A DNA stretch of 64,000 nt from PFL25 sp046260155 (lineage in GTDB: Bacteria; Chloroflexota; Anaerolineae; Anaerolineales; UBA4823). The notes below the pieces were generated by a model. That model did no database searches. It saw only the letters and a list, made by a program, of their open reading frames with translations, and was not told where the DNA came from. This document shows positions 25,896-33,661 of the stretch, one piece after another. The position numbers and the translations under genes were made by a program. The stretch spans positions 1 through 64,000 of the forward strand of contig JBJYXV010000042.1 of NCBI GenBank assembly GCA_046260155.1. The letters are read 5' to 3'. Each line of letters opens with the position of its first letter. The first letter of the stretch is position 1.

Positions 25896-26372
25896 ATGCC
25901 CAGCTCACAAATATCCGAGCTTACTGATTTATTGAGGAAATCCTATGCCGAAACCCAGGAATTACTTTCCGGGACTAATCCAAACCTAGTGGTTTTTGAA
26001 GATCCTGAATGGCGAGTGCGCGACATCATCTGGCACCTGGCTGCCTGGGATCGACAGGTCACCCAGTCCATTGAAGCCTTTGAAGTTGGGGGTCAATATT
26101 CTATCCCGGATTTCGATGAAGATGGATTCAATGAGGCTGCCATCAATGAAGGGCGAGAATTGCCCCTCGACCAGGTCCTCAAGGAATCCCATCATGCGCG
26201 AACGGAATTTCAGCGGGTCGTAGGACGCTTTCCCGGTGACCAATTGGAAACAGCATTTCTTTACCCCTGGGGTGATGAGCGCGGGGATATCGCAAAGTTA
26301 GTAAACTACATGGTTGAACACGATGCAGAACACCGTGCTGAAATCAGCGCCACCGCTGCAAAGGCAGGTTAG
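25896..26372 (+). CDS. DinB/ClbS-like four-helix-bundle protein
   Basis: A 158-residue protein with a DinB-type fold pattern: an N-terminal helix, the EWRVRDIIWHLAAWDRQV block near residue 36 with one metal-type His, and a C-terminal VEHDAEHRAEI block near 142 with two more His residues in the usual spacing. It is closest to the DUF1706/ClbS branch of DinB-like proteins. Some members are thiol transferases or cyclopropane hydrolases, but most have no known role. I chose the ATG at 25896, with AGAGGAG in front, over an in-frame start inside the SDR gene. Confidence 0.8.
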   Translation: MPSSQISELTDLLRKSYAETQELLSGTNPNLVVFEDPEWRVRDIIWHLAAWDRQVTQSIEAFEVGGQYSIPDFDEDGFNEAAINEGRELPLDQVLKESHHARTEFQRVVGRFPGDQLETAFLYPWGDERGDIAKLVNYMVEHDAEHRAEISATAAKAG

Positions 26373-26387
26373 CAGAACAAAAGGAGT

Positions 26388-27163
26388 ATGATGGTGCAAA
26401 CAAACTTGCGCGAATTAGGCCGGGTGAAAATAACACAGGTACAACCTTCAGGATTGATCTATGAAGTCTCCGGTGGATACCGTTATGATCCTTCTTGCAG
26501 GGTCGAAGTAAACCGCCTCCTAGTATCTGCACGCGGCGTAGAAGGCATTGATTTCCAGGACCAACGCATGCTGGACATCCACCATGCAGATCATCCAGAT
26601 TCGAGTAATAACGGAAATAACGGCATCTCGATCGGATTTACCTCCCATTATAGAAAGATGCGCGCTCGTTTTGGTGACCACCTGCAGGATGGAACTGCCG
26701 GCGAGAATATCATCATCGACACGGAGCAGGAAATCTGGCTTGCTGATCTTGGCCAGCAGGTTGAATTCCACAATCCCCAAACCGGGAGCATCCTTTCCCT
26801 CGAAGTGGTTAAAATCGCTGCCCCCTGTGATGAATTCAGCCACTTTGCAGCCAACAGCCCCGACGAGCGCATTGAGGCTGAAAAGCTCAAAGATATCTTG
26901 CAGTTCCTCGGTGACGGACGCAGAGGATTCCTGCTAAAAATGAGCNNNNNNNNNNNNNNNNNNNNNNNNNNNNNNNNNNNNNNNNNNNNNNNNNNNNNNN
27001 NNNNNNNNNNNNNNNNNNNNNNNNNNNNNNNNNNNNNNNNNNNNNAGATATCTTGCAGTTCCTCGGTGACGGACGCAGAGGATTCCTGCTAAAAATGAGC
27101 AGCGATGGAGCAACAGGGTACATCCAGCCAGGGGATATTCTATATTCAGTAAATTCCTTATAA
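26388..27163 (+). CDS. MOSC-domain protein, interrupted by an assembly gap
   Basis: A MOSC (molybdenum cofactor sulfurase C-terminal-like) protein. The left part, to residue 186, includes the FGDHLQDGTAGENIIID block and a possible active-site Cys in VKIAAPCDEFSHF near 148. It runs into 100 N at 26946. The 55 bases before the gap recur exactly after it, so the sequence is really continuous. Removing the gap and one copy restores a 206-residue frame that ends at 27161-27163 with the tail YIQPGDILYSVNSL, a normal MOSC ending. MOSC proteins handle sulfur in Moco or detoxify N-hydroxylated compounds. The gene is therefore intact in the organism, not broken. Confidence 0.85.
26891..27100 (+). repeat. 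55-bp exact direct repeat flanking the assembly gap
   Basis: Bases 26891-26945 and 27046-27100 are identical over 55 positions and touch the gap on each side. This is what results when two contigs that overlap by one assembly k-mer are placed side by side with a default spacer, so it is an artefact and not a biological repeat. Confidence 0.9.
26946..27045. other. Scaffold gap of exactly 100 N
   Basis: A run of 100 undetermined bases inside the MOSC gene. The round length is a default scaffolding spacer. Judging from the flanking 55-bp overlap and the restored reading frame, the true gap size is zero or negative. Confidence 0.97.
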
Positions 27164-27519
27164 ACTGCACTTCCATCTTCAGAATCGATCAAACCACTTC
27201 ACCCAGTATAATACTTTCCCGGGGATAGATCTTCATCTGCCTTTCCGCTAACTCGATAAACAATGCCTGAATTCACCTCCCAGCGCAGTAGATAAATTTA
27301 AATAAACCTGATTTGCTTGAGAACTGGCAGCAATACTCGCCATGCACCAGACAGCATTGAGAAATCGAAATCAACTCGATTATTATCTGGGCAACGTGTT
27401 GAGCCGATAGAAGCGCTCTGAGGGCAGTCGAAAGGCTCAATCCCAGGTTGGATGAAAACTTACTTGTCTACCCGATAGTATTTTATCCATGGAAGAATTT
27501 TTGGTTAATCCCTCGCATT
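27164..27519. other. Intergenic region without a supported gene
   Basis: About 356 bases between convergent genes. It contains a TTGAGCC...GCTCTGAGGGCAGTCGAAA stretch near 27400, which resembles a dispersed repeat often seen in Chloroflexota genomes. No terminator, RNA gene or coding frame could be supported. Confidence 0.4.
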
Positions 27520-28425
27520 TTATGCGATCCAGCTGACTGTATACTCTGTGTATTCGTCCAGCAGCTCGATCTGCGGATCCCGGAGTTGCCAACCTCCCAA
27601 CAAACCTTTTTCAGCCGCGCTTAGCTCAAAATGACACATGGCAATGCCCATGTCCATGCGTTGTAAATCAGCTACTGTAGTCCATCGAGTCAACAAGTTA
27701 TCGCGATAACCAGGTGTTCGCTGCAGATAAAAATGGTATTGGTTTTCGTCCCTGACAACCCGCCAGGGTTGCCGGTTGGAGGCAGAGGGTGCAAGGCGAA
27801 CCATCTCCAACGCCAAGTGATATCCATCCAAGCCCTGAGCAGGTAGAGGATGGCTAAAGCGGTGATCGAAGAACAATTGCGACCAGGGTTTGCGGGTTTT
27901 GGTGCCCCTTCTGCTCTTCAACCAGGTTTCAATCCGCCGGGGTCTTTCAGCAATATACCCCACTGCGGATACGGCCGGGACGAGTTCACTTGACCGGGCA
28001 TTAATTTTCTTGGCAAAGCTGCTTTTGGTGAATGTACCACCCAACCAGCAGGTGCCCAATCCCAGATCCGTGGCATATAAGATCAGCTTTTCCAATAGAT
28101 AACCGAAATCCTCCGGACTGAAGCGGTTCCCTTCCATGGCTCCAACCAGGTAGGCGCTCGCACCTGAAATAAATCCATAGGTACCCAATGATCTCAATCT
28201 CATTGGATCCTGCTCACTGGAAGCAACCAGCTCAAAACGAGCTTCGTAACCCAATGGTCCGGTCTTTGTCGATGCCGCAAAATCGCCAAGCTTCGATCGG
28301 ATTTCTCTGTCCAAATCCCGCTTTTGATAAGTCCGGCATGAAAAGCGTTGCGAGATCAGATCAATAATTGGCTTCGAAAATGGAGGATTCTTGGGTGGTA
28401 GATTATCCGATAGCCTAGAATTCAT
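27520..28425 (-). CDS. Nitroreductase-family protein
   Basis: A 301-residue flavoprotein of the nitroreductase superfamily. SQRFSCRTYQKRDLD near residue 27 matches the conserved N-terminal FMN-contacting start of the family, and APSASNRQPWRVV near 205 matches the family's typical PSxxNxQPW motif. Its length, with two internal lobes, corresponds to the TM1586-type NADH nitroreductase variant (a fused pseudo-dimer), rather than the usual 200 residues. The substrate is unknown. Its ATG overlaps the stop of the upstream membrane protein gene by four bases (ATGA), so the two are translationally coupled. Confidence 0.8.
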   Translation of the reverse strand: MNSRLSDNLPPKNPPFSKPIIDLISQRFSCRTYQKRDLDREIRSKLGDFAASTKTGPLGYEARFELVASSEQDPMRLRSLGTYGFISGASAYLVGAMEGNRFSPEDFGYLLEKLILYATDLGLGTCWLGGTFTKSSFAKKINARSSELVPAVSAVGYIAERPRRIETWLKSRRGTKTRKPWSQLFFDHRFSHPLPAQGLDGYHLALEMVRLAPSASNRQPWRVVRDENQYHFYLQRTPGYRDNLLTRWTTVADLQRMDMGIAMCHFELSAAEKGLLGGWQLRDPQIELLDEYTEYTVSWIA

Positions 28426-28991
28426 TCGGGTTCAACGCCCCGATCCCTGGTAATAATCTGGAAGATCAGGAGAATGATTCCCGCCAGCAAACCTGCAAAG
28501 CTGCCAGCGATCAAGAGCCATTTTAAAGCGGTAAATACTCCCGCCATCCAATCCAAAACAAATGTCGATAGGGGATAACGCCACATTACTAATGAAGTGG
28601 ATATATTTTCCAAATAATCCCCGCACATCCCTAAAACCGGGAGCAGGTTGATCAAGCGCCAGGGGCTTTCAGCCGCGAGCACACGTTGATAAACCCAGCT
28701 GATCGTTGTCACCAGCAGAAATGTGTAAACCAGCGGCCAGACCAGATCAAAAGTAAAACGTGCCCGTATATATGCTTCCCGGCCTGCTTGCCCGAGAGCT
28801 TCAGCCATGTGGTAAAGTTCTTGAGCCGGATAATAAAAGGAGAGATCCGGGGTACCTGCCTCTGTTTGAGGCGCGCTTCTCGACTGCCCCGGCAAGACCA
28901 GTGCAGAGAAGAGGATAAATACGATCACAGCAAGGATGGTCAACCAGCCTGTAGTGATGGTGTACAACCAATCAGAAAATTGCTTCAACAT
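28422..28991 (-). CDS. Four-helix membrane protein, function unknown
   Basis: A 189-residue membrane protein with hydrophobic segments at about residues 13-32, 82-102, 115-137 and 148-177, and a short polar domain after the first helix (QAEEL/ARFTFDLVWP region). I do not recognise a named family. I chose the ATG at 28991, with GGAG seven bases upstream, over a TTG two codons earlier. It overlaps the nitroreductase gene downstream by four bases. Confidence 0.7.
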   Translation of the reverse strand: MLKQFSDWLYTITTGWLTILAVIVFILFSALVLPGQSRSAPQTEAGTPDLSFYYPAQELYHMAEALGQAGREAYIRARFTFDLVWPLVYTFLLVTTISWVYQRVLAAESPWRLINLLPVLGMCGDYLENISTSLVMWRYPLSTFVLDWMAGVFTALKWLLIAGSFAGLLAGIILLIFQIITRDRGVEPE

Positions 28992-29075
28992 TTTCAAGCT
29001 CCGTGCAACTGCGCTAGTACCTATTCACGAACCATGGTCTGTATAAGTATAACCAGCGTATTCGCATTTGTTAAT

Positions 29076-29115
29076 AAAAAAGTGGTGTGAGAGGATGAGC
29101 ATTCTCTCACACCAC
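29076..29115 (-). terminator. Rho-independent terminator
   Basis: A perfect 12-base stem (GTGGTGTGAGAG with CTCTCACACCAC, ten-base loop) is followed on the minus strand by six T residues. It lies 20 bases after the stop of the gene at 29136-29423 and terminates that single-gene transcript. Confidence 0.9.
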
Positions 29116-29135
29116 CTTAAAAGTAGCGTTAGATT

Positions 29136-29423
29136 TTATTCGTAGCCAGGAATCTGTTCGCGATTGCCGTAGAAGCCACCCGAGTATGAGGCTACATCGG
29201 CCAGGATACCCAGGATGATCCAAACCCAATCAAAGCCCACGAGGGGTGCACCTCCAATCGCAATATACACCAAAACGGTCCAGGGGAGGAATGCCCAGGC
29301 TAGCAGAGTTAGAAGCCACCTATCCCCAAATACAGAACTGACATACACAGGGCTGACCAACCACCAGACCAGTATTCCCAAGCGTGGTCCAAAAAAGACC
29401 AGGGTCGTTAACATACAGCACAT
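29136..29423 (-). CDS. Small membrane protein with two to three helices
   Basis: A 95-residue protein beginning MCCMLTTLVFFGPR. Hydrophobic stretches lie at about residues 5-25, 34-55 and 60-75, and the polar tail ends YGNREQIPGYE. The start is set by AGGAG seven bases before the ATG at 29423; an upstream in-frame ATG is less likely. It forms its own transcription unit with a strong terminator. The pattern resembles small uncharacterised Chloroflexota membrane proteins; no function can be given. Confidence 0.75.
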   Translation of the reverse strand: MCCMLTTLVFFGPRLGILVWWLVSPVYVSSVFGDRWLLTLLAWAFLPWTVLVYIAIGGAPLVGFDWVWIILGILADVASYSGGFYGNREQIPGYE

Positions 29424-29679
29424 AGCATTCTCCTTTATTAATAATGAAAATAATGGTTTGAAGAGCAATAGTTCAAGTTAATCTCCTATATACACCTCCT
29501 GTTAGAAATCGTCTCCCTATATCTTGATAACAATTATGATTTATCTCACATTATATTCTGCATCGAAAAAGTTTGTTTGTCAAGAATTTCTGTCACCAGC
29601 ATAATATGAATAAAGGCACGAATCAATTCTCGTGGTTTCTCCAAATTGTTGGATTCACAACCCAAATCAACCTGGGAAT

Positions 29680-30153
29680 CTAATCACCAGCATCCTCAGA
29701 CTTTGAATTTTCCCATAATTGTTTCGTGAGCTGGATATGCCCTAAATGAATTGCAGTATGCTTCAGCGTATGATCCAACGCCCATGCCAAGGTAACTTCC
29801 TGCCCGTTGCGGGGATCGATCCTTGACGCTCCTAAATCATTCGTGTCCAACTTTCCGAGAACCAATTCTGCATATCCCAGGCTTTCATTTAATTTCGCCT
29901 CCAACATATCAGTTGAGAGGTTCTTCGCACGAAATTCAGCCGGGCGATCCCTGCCGGATGGTTCACCAGCGATCACATCCCCAAGCCAGTAGCGTTCTGC
30001 ACCGGCTATGTGCACCATCAGGACACACAGGGAATTGGCTCCTTCGACCGGGATCCAGTCGAAAGCCTCCGCCGGCAGCTGGCGCACGGTTTTCATGATT
30101 TCTGTGTGCAGTTCTGCGAGGTTATCGAGGTAATCAGCAAAGCATGAGCTCAT
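29680..30153 (-). CDS. DinB-family protein
   Basis: A 157-residue four-helix-bundle protein of the DinB superfamily. The three metal-binding histidines are visible: one in CVLMVHIAGAERYWLGD near residue 48 and two in LDHTLKHTAIHLGHIQLTKQLW near 130-138. The LGHIQLT block is typical of the C-terminal DinB helix. Family members include bacillithiol or mycothiol S-transferases and many proteins without a known role. It lies 33 bases downstream of the E2-like acyltransferase gene on the same strand, and the two may be co-transcribed. Confidence 0.88.
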   Translation of the reverse strand: MSSCFADYLDNLAELHTEIMKTVRQLPAEAFDWIPVEGANSLCVLMVHIAGAERYWLGDVIAGEPSGRDRPAEFRAKNLSTDMLEAKLNESLGYAELVLGKLDTNDLGASRIDPRNGQEVTLAWALDHTLKHTAIHLGHIQLTKQLWENSKSEDAGD

Positions 30154-30186
30154 GGTCTAGATTCTCTCCTGTAAATTCATCGATAT

Positions 30187-30969
30187 TCAATTCTGTTTCA
30201 GGGCTGCCCCGCTCTCAATTAATCCTGCGAAGATACTTGTAAACCTGGCAGCAGGAGCTCCATCAATTATATCGTGATCAAATGCCAGGGTGACACCCAG
30301 ATATTCCCGGATCAGGATCTCCCCATTTTTCACTCCAGGTTTCTGGGAGATCCCGCCAACAGTAATCCCCAGGTTATGCGTTGGCAGGAATCCGATCCCC
30401 CAGCCTCCACTTTTACCGAACATACCAACCGAGGTAATTATTACGGTGCCCGCCATTTGTCTCAACCAATGCGGGTTCAGCTTCAGCATGCGGAAGTAAA
30501 GCAAGCGTACAATACGCGGCAGCTTGGGTGCGAACTGGACCAACCCGCCAGATTGCCCACTTGTACCTGGGTGGGTTTGGACGGACCTGATCTCATCGCT
30601 GATTTGCAGGACCGTCAGTTGATTTGCTGAACGAATTATATGGGGAATGGCTACCGCACCCGGCTGCGGCTCGATCATCGTCACCACATCCACATCACGA
30701 AAAGTAACCAAGCGCTTGCGCCAATCGAGAAACCCGTGGACCCGGGGATATTCCATGATCGCTTGAGAAAAACTGGCAATGATAAAAGCTGTGAAGGAAA
30801 TCTTCCTGCCAATTTTATTTGAAAGGATTTTTAATTGTTTGAGTGGATCGGTCACATCCAATTCGATCAGCGCAAAGATAATATGCCTGCCGCTGGCCAT
30901 ATAACCTGCATCCACCACGATTTCCCTTTCCGCTGGAAATTTGGTGAGTTCAAAATCTTGGTTAACCAT
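30187..30969 (-). CDS. Free-standing 2-oxoacid dehydrogenase E2-type acyltransferase domain
   Basis: A 260-residue protein related to the catalytic domain of dihydrolipoamide acyltransferases (chloramphenicol-acetyltransferase fold). The active-site motif HDIIDGAPAARF near residue 230 matches the family HxxxDG. The lipoyl and subunit-binding domains of true E2 enzymes are absent, so it cannot act as a normal 2-oxoacid dehydrogenase core by itself. The GTVIITSVGMFGKSGGWGIGF region near 173 matches the strand before the active site. Acyl transfer to a small molecule is plausible, but the substrate is unknown. Confidence 0.82.
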   Translation of the reverse strand: MVNQDFELTKFPAEREIVVDAGYMASGRHIIFALIELDVTDPLKQLKILSNKIGRKISFTAFIIASFSQAIMEYPRVHGFLDWRKRLVTFRDVDVVTMIEPQPGAVAIPHIIRSANQLTVLQISDEIRSVQTHPGTSGQSGGLVQFAPKLPRIVRLLYFRMLKLNPHWLRQMAGTVIITSVGMFGKSGGWGIGFLPTHNLGITVGGISQKPGVKNGEILIREYLGVTLAFDHDIIDGAPAARFTSIFAGLIESGAALKQN

Positions 30970-31100
30970 TGCTGATCAGTGACCCTCAACTTAGGATATT
31001 AAATTGTAAAATCGATTAGAGAAGATTTGAGCAAACCAGCGCGCCTGGAACCGCTGTTAATTTCGCCCACAGTGGTCTTCTATACCATTAATTGCCTGGC

Positions 31101-31949
31101 TTATTTATTTCCACCTACTTCAATTACCATCTTTTCTTTCCCGGGCGTGACTTTGAAACTGGGCTTCAAATCCCTGACGGTGTTCGCGATCATTCCTTCC
31201 AGCATTTCATCTGTATGAGTCGGATCGTGGTGAAAAGGAACAAATTCCTTCACCTGGGCTAATTCACCAAAGCGAAAAGCGTGATTCAAACAGCTGTGCC
31301 CAAAACCCACCCGCTGTTCATATTCTTCTTTCGTGTACTGGGAATCATGGATGAGCAGATCGGTACCTTCCGCCAGATTATACCCGGAGGTCCAGTCCTC
31401 GCCGATCGGGAAAGACTTCACACCAAGTGCTGGTTCATGATCAGGCAGATAGGTCACGCTATAGCCTCGATCTCTGATGCAGTAGCCAACCGTTGGATTG
31501 GGATGTATGATCATTTGAGCCGTTACCTGGAATTCGCGGATATCGATCATCCCGGAAGGAAGTTCATGAAAATGCAGGTCTGAAAGGATCTCACGAACGC
31601 TGATCGGGAACAAAGGAGGTGAAAGATAACGCAACAGGCGGGATCTCAAGGAGAGCTTCGTGCTGGCAGGTCCCCAGATGTGCACTTCCACTCCTTTGCG
31701 GCGTAATGGCGCAAAAAAAGGTAACCCCTGGACATGATCCATATGCAGGTGGGTCAGCAATATATACACTTTCTTGATCGTCTCAGGCAGCTGCTGTCCG
31801 AGTTTACGAATGCCGGTACCCGCATCCAGCACAATAACGGTTTCCTCTGAACCTTCAATTGATACGCAGGAGGTATTTCCACCAAATTCCAGCGTCTCTG
31901 GCCCGGGTGATGGCAGGGAGCCACGCGTACCCCAGAAGGTCACTTTCAC
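31101..31949 (-). CDS. MBL-fold metallo-hydrolase
   Basis: A 282-residue metallo-beta-lactamase-fold enzyme. Metal-binding motif LLTHLHMDHVQGLPFF near residue 70 (HxHxDH), further ligands in YLPDHEP near 173 and HDSQYT near 202, and a late His in FVPFHHDPTHTD near 245. The N-terminus KVTFWGTRGSLPSPG is typical of the phosphodiesterase-like MBL group that also includes cyclic-nucleotide phosphodiesterases. The GTG at 31949 has GGGAGG upstream and overlaps the stop of the PAS gene (GTGA). It is the last gene of the sugar operon; a signalling role with the PAS protein is possible but unproven. Confidence 0.85.
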   Translation of the reverse strand: MKVTFWGTRGSLPSPGPETLEFGGNTSCVSIEGSEETVIVLDAGTGIRKLGQQLPETIKKVYILLTHLHMDHVQGLPFFAPLRRKGVEVHIWGPASTKLSLRSRLLRYLSPPLFPISVREILSDLHFHELPSGMIDIREFQVTAQMIIHPNPTVGYCIRDRGYSVTYLPDHEPALGVKSFPIGEDWTSGYNLAEGTDLLIHDSQYTKEEYEQRVGFGHSCLNHAFRFGELAQVKEFVPFHHDPTHTDEMLEGMIANTVRDLKPSFKVTPGKEKMVIEVGGNK

Positions 31950-32338
31950 CTGGGCACCTCCCAGAAAATTGCTATCGCACCCAGAAAGCGATTTGCCTGG
32001 CCAATGATCGGGAAAGCAGTCACTGCAATTTTCTTCAGTCCACCATTCAATGGCTCTATCCACAGGCTACCATGTGCAGGCTGGCGGCGAGTCAAGGCTT
32101 TTACGAGCGGTAAATCCTCTGATTTTAAAGGTTGACCATCCTGGTCAACTGTTCTGAAGATACCTGCTAATTGGTTAGCAGACATCGGGCCAGTTTCATC
32201 ATAACGACTGCCCAAGATCGATTCGGCAGTTTCATTGTAGTAAAGCAGAGCCCCATCTGTGTCAACGATGAATATAGCCACCGCCAGGTATTCAGCCAGC
32301 TGCCGGGCTAAGATCACTTCAATTTCTTTCTGGGTCAT
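31946..32338 (-). CDS. Single PAS-domain protein
   Basis: A 130-residue protein consisting of one PAS domain: FIVDTDGALLYYNETAESILG near residue 21 is the classical PAS core, and FPIIGQANRFLGAIAIFWEV at the end matches its last strands. No output domain is attached. The start at 32338 has AGGAG eight bases upstream. It overlaps the MBL gene by four bases, so the two are probably translated together, which suggests a sensor and partner enzyme pair. Confidence 0.85.
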   Translation of the reverse strand: MTQKEIEVILARQLAEYLAVAIFIVDTDGALLYYNETAESILGSRYDETGPMSANQLAGIFRTVDQDGQPLKSEDLPLVKALTRRQPAHGSLWIEPLNGGLKKIAVTAFPIIGQANRFLGAIAIFWEVPR

Positions 32339-32476
32339 CGTTAAATCTCCTCCGAGGACATAGCATTCAGGTAGATCCACCGCCCTCACTCATACTCGAT
32401 AAATGGATTATAAGCTAATTTATTGGAATAGTCCAAATTAGCCACAGGAGGTCGGTAATCCCAGCTTCGTAAAAAA

Positions 32477-33661
32477 CTAAACCTTTGTTACCAGTTCCTT
32501 CAGCTGATCGCAGGCAAGTGCTGGATTCGATTGGCAGACTGAAAGACCCAGCTTCTCAAACCCCCCTTCTTCCTGGGAATAGGGTAAAAATTCAAAATAG
32601 AGACCCGCTCCTGGACCATTATGGATAACCACGTTAAAGGCGATCGGGCGACGCTTGACTGGTAATATCGCCCGCAACAATTTGATCCCATCCTGCCAGC
32701 CAGCGGTGATAGAAGCGATCTCGTGACTGGATAATTCATGCAGGTATGCTTTATGGGTATCCTTTAAAATCAACAGCATATCGAATGGGCGCCTCATGAA
32801 ATAAGGGACAATCAGGACAGCTTGCTCATATGCTCGAACCAATAATTGCGGCGGATTTTCCTGCAGGACGTATTCAGAAAAATACACTCCCCTGTCCAGC
32901 TTGAATTTCAAATTCTCCTGCACCCGGCGGGGCATCAGATTGCTGAAGACGACTTGCTGGTGACCATGCTCAATTGAACCGCCGACCGGGCTGCCGCTGT
33001 TCTTAATTATGGAAACAAACCCGGATCGCCCAGGATGGTCTCCGTATTTTTCCAGGCTGGGCATTGCATCCAGGCTCGTTGTGAGAAGTGTTTTTTCCAG
33101 GACAGACAGGCGTTTCATCACCACGATCAAATCATCATTGGACATATTATGCCAATCCTGCGTGTGGATCGAAGATGTCCACTGCAGAAAATGGAGGCCG
33201 AAAGCCGGATTTCCCTCCGCCGATAGTGGCCCAGCCAATGATTTTGATCGGGTTTGAAATGAAGGATTTTCAACAGGATAAACAATGGGGAATAAATTTT
33301 TATTGATAAAGGTAAATCCCTGACTTAAATCAGCAACATCTACCACCCCGGTGGTTTTACCTGCACAAATAATACAATCCTCAGGACCAGAAATCTTAAC
33401 GGTCTGGTTAATATTTTGATCGACATTATCGTGGGGTCGATTCGCGCGGGAGGTGTTGAACAAAACTTGTTCACTGTTTCTGGGGTCCTGGTGTGCGATA
33501 GGGTCAGGCTGATAATCGCCAAGTCCCTTTTCCAGCAGGAAAAGGTCAACCATCTCCGGATAGGTTAATTGATCAATATTTTCAGCTTGAAGGATTACCT
33601 CCAGCTGATCACGATCCAGCTGCTGGTTGTCCACTTCAGGTCGTCGAAACTCCTGCCGCAA
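32477..33661 (-). CDS. GalT-like nucleotidyltransferase or phosphorylase (HIT superfamily)
   Basis: A 394-residue protein of the galactose-1-phosphate uridylyltransferase branch of the HIT superfamily. A zinc-type CIICAG motif lies near residue 97. The active site SIEHGHQQVVF near 224 carries HxHxQ, the form used by transferases that make a nucleotidyl-histidine intermediate; hydrolases have HxHxH. Substrates for relatives include UDP-hexose, ADP-glucose and Ap4A. In this operon it may split or form a nucleotide sugar (inference). It overlaps the glycosyltransferase gene by 26 bases. The TTG start is uncertain; no strong ribosome site precedes it. Confidence 0.75.
   Translation of the reverse strand: MRQEFRRPEVDNQQLDRDQLEVILQAENIDQLTYPEMVDLFLLEKGLGDYQPDPIAHQDPRNSEQVLFNTSRANRPHDNVDQNINQTVKISGPEDCIICAGKTTGVVDVADLSQGFTFINKNLFPIVYPVENPSFQTRSKSLAGPLSAEGNPAFGLHFLQWTSSIHTQDWHNMSNDDLIVVMKRLSVLEKTLLTTSLDAMPSLEKYGDHPGRSGFVSIIKNSGSPVGGSIEHGHQQVVFSNLMPRRVQENLKFKLDRGVYFSEYVLQENPPQLLVRAYEQAVLIVPYFMRRPFDMLLILKDTHKAYLHELSSHEIASITAGWQDGIKLLRAILPVKRRPIAFNVVIHNGPGAGLYFEFLPYSQEEGGFEKLGLSVCQSNPALACDQLKELVTKV

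Noticed and set aside
26887..27192. Open frames that read through the N gap
   Set aside because: They depend on the artificial 100-N spacer and translate as X; the gap is an assembly artefact.
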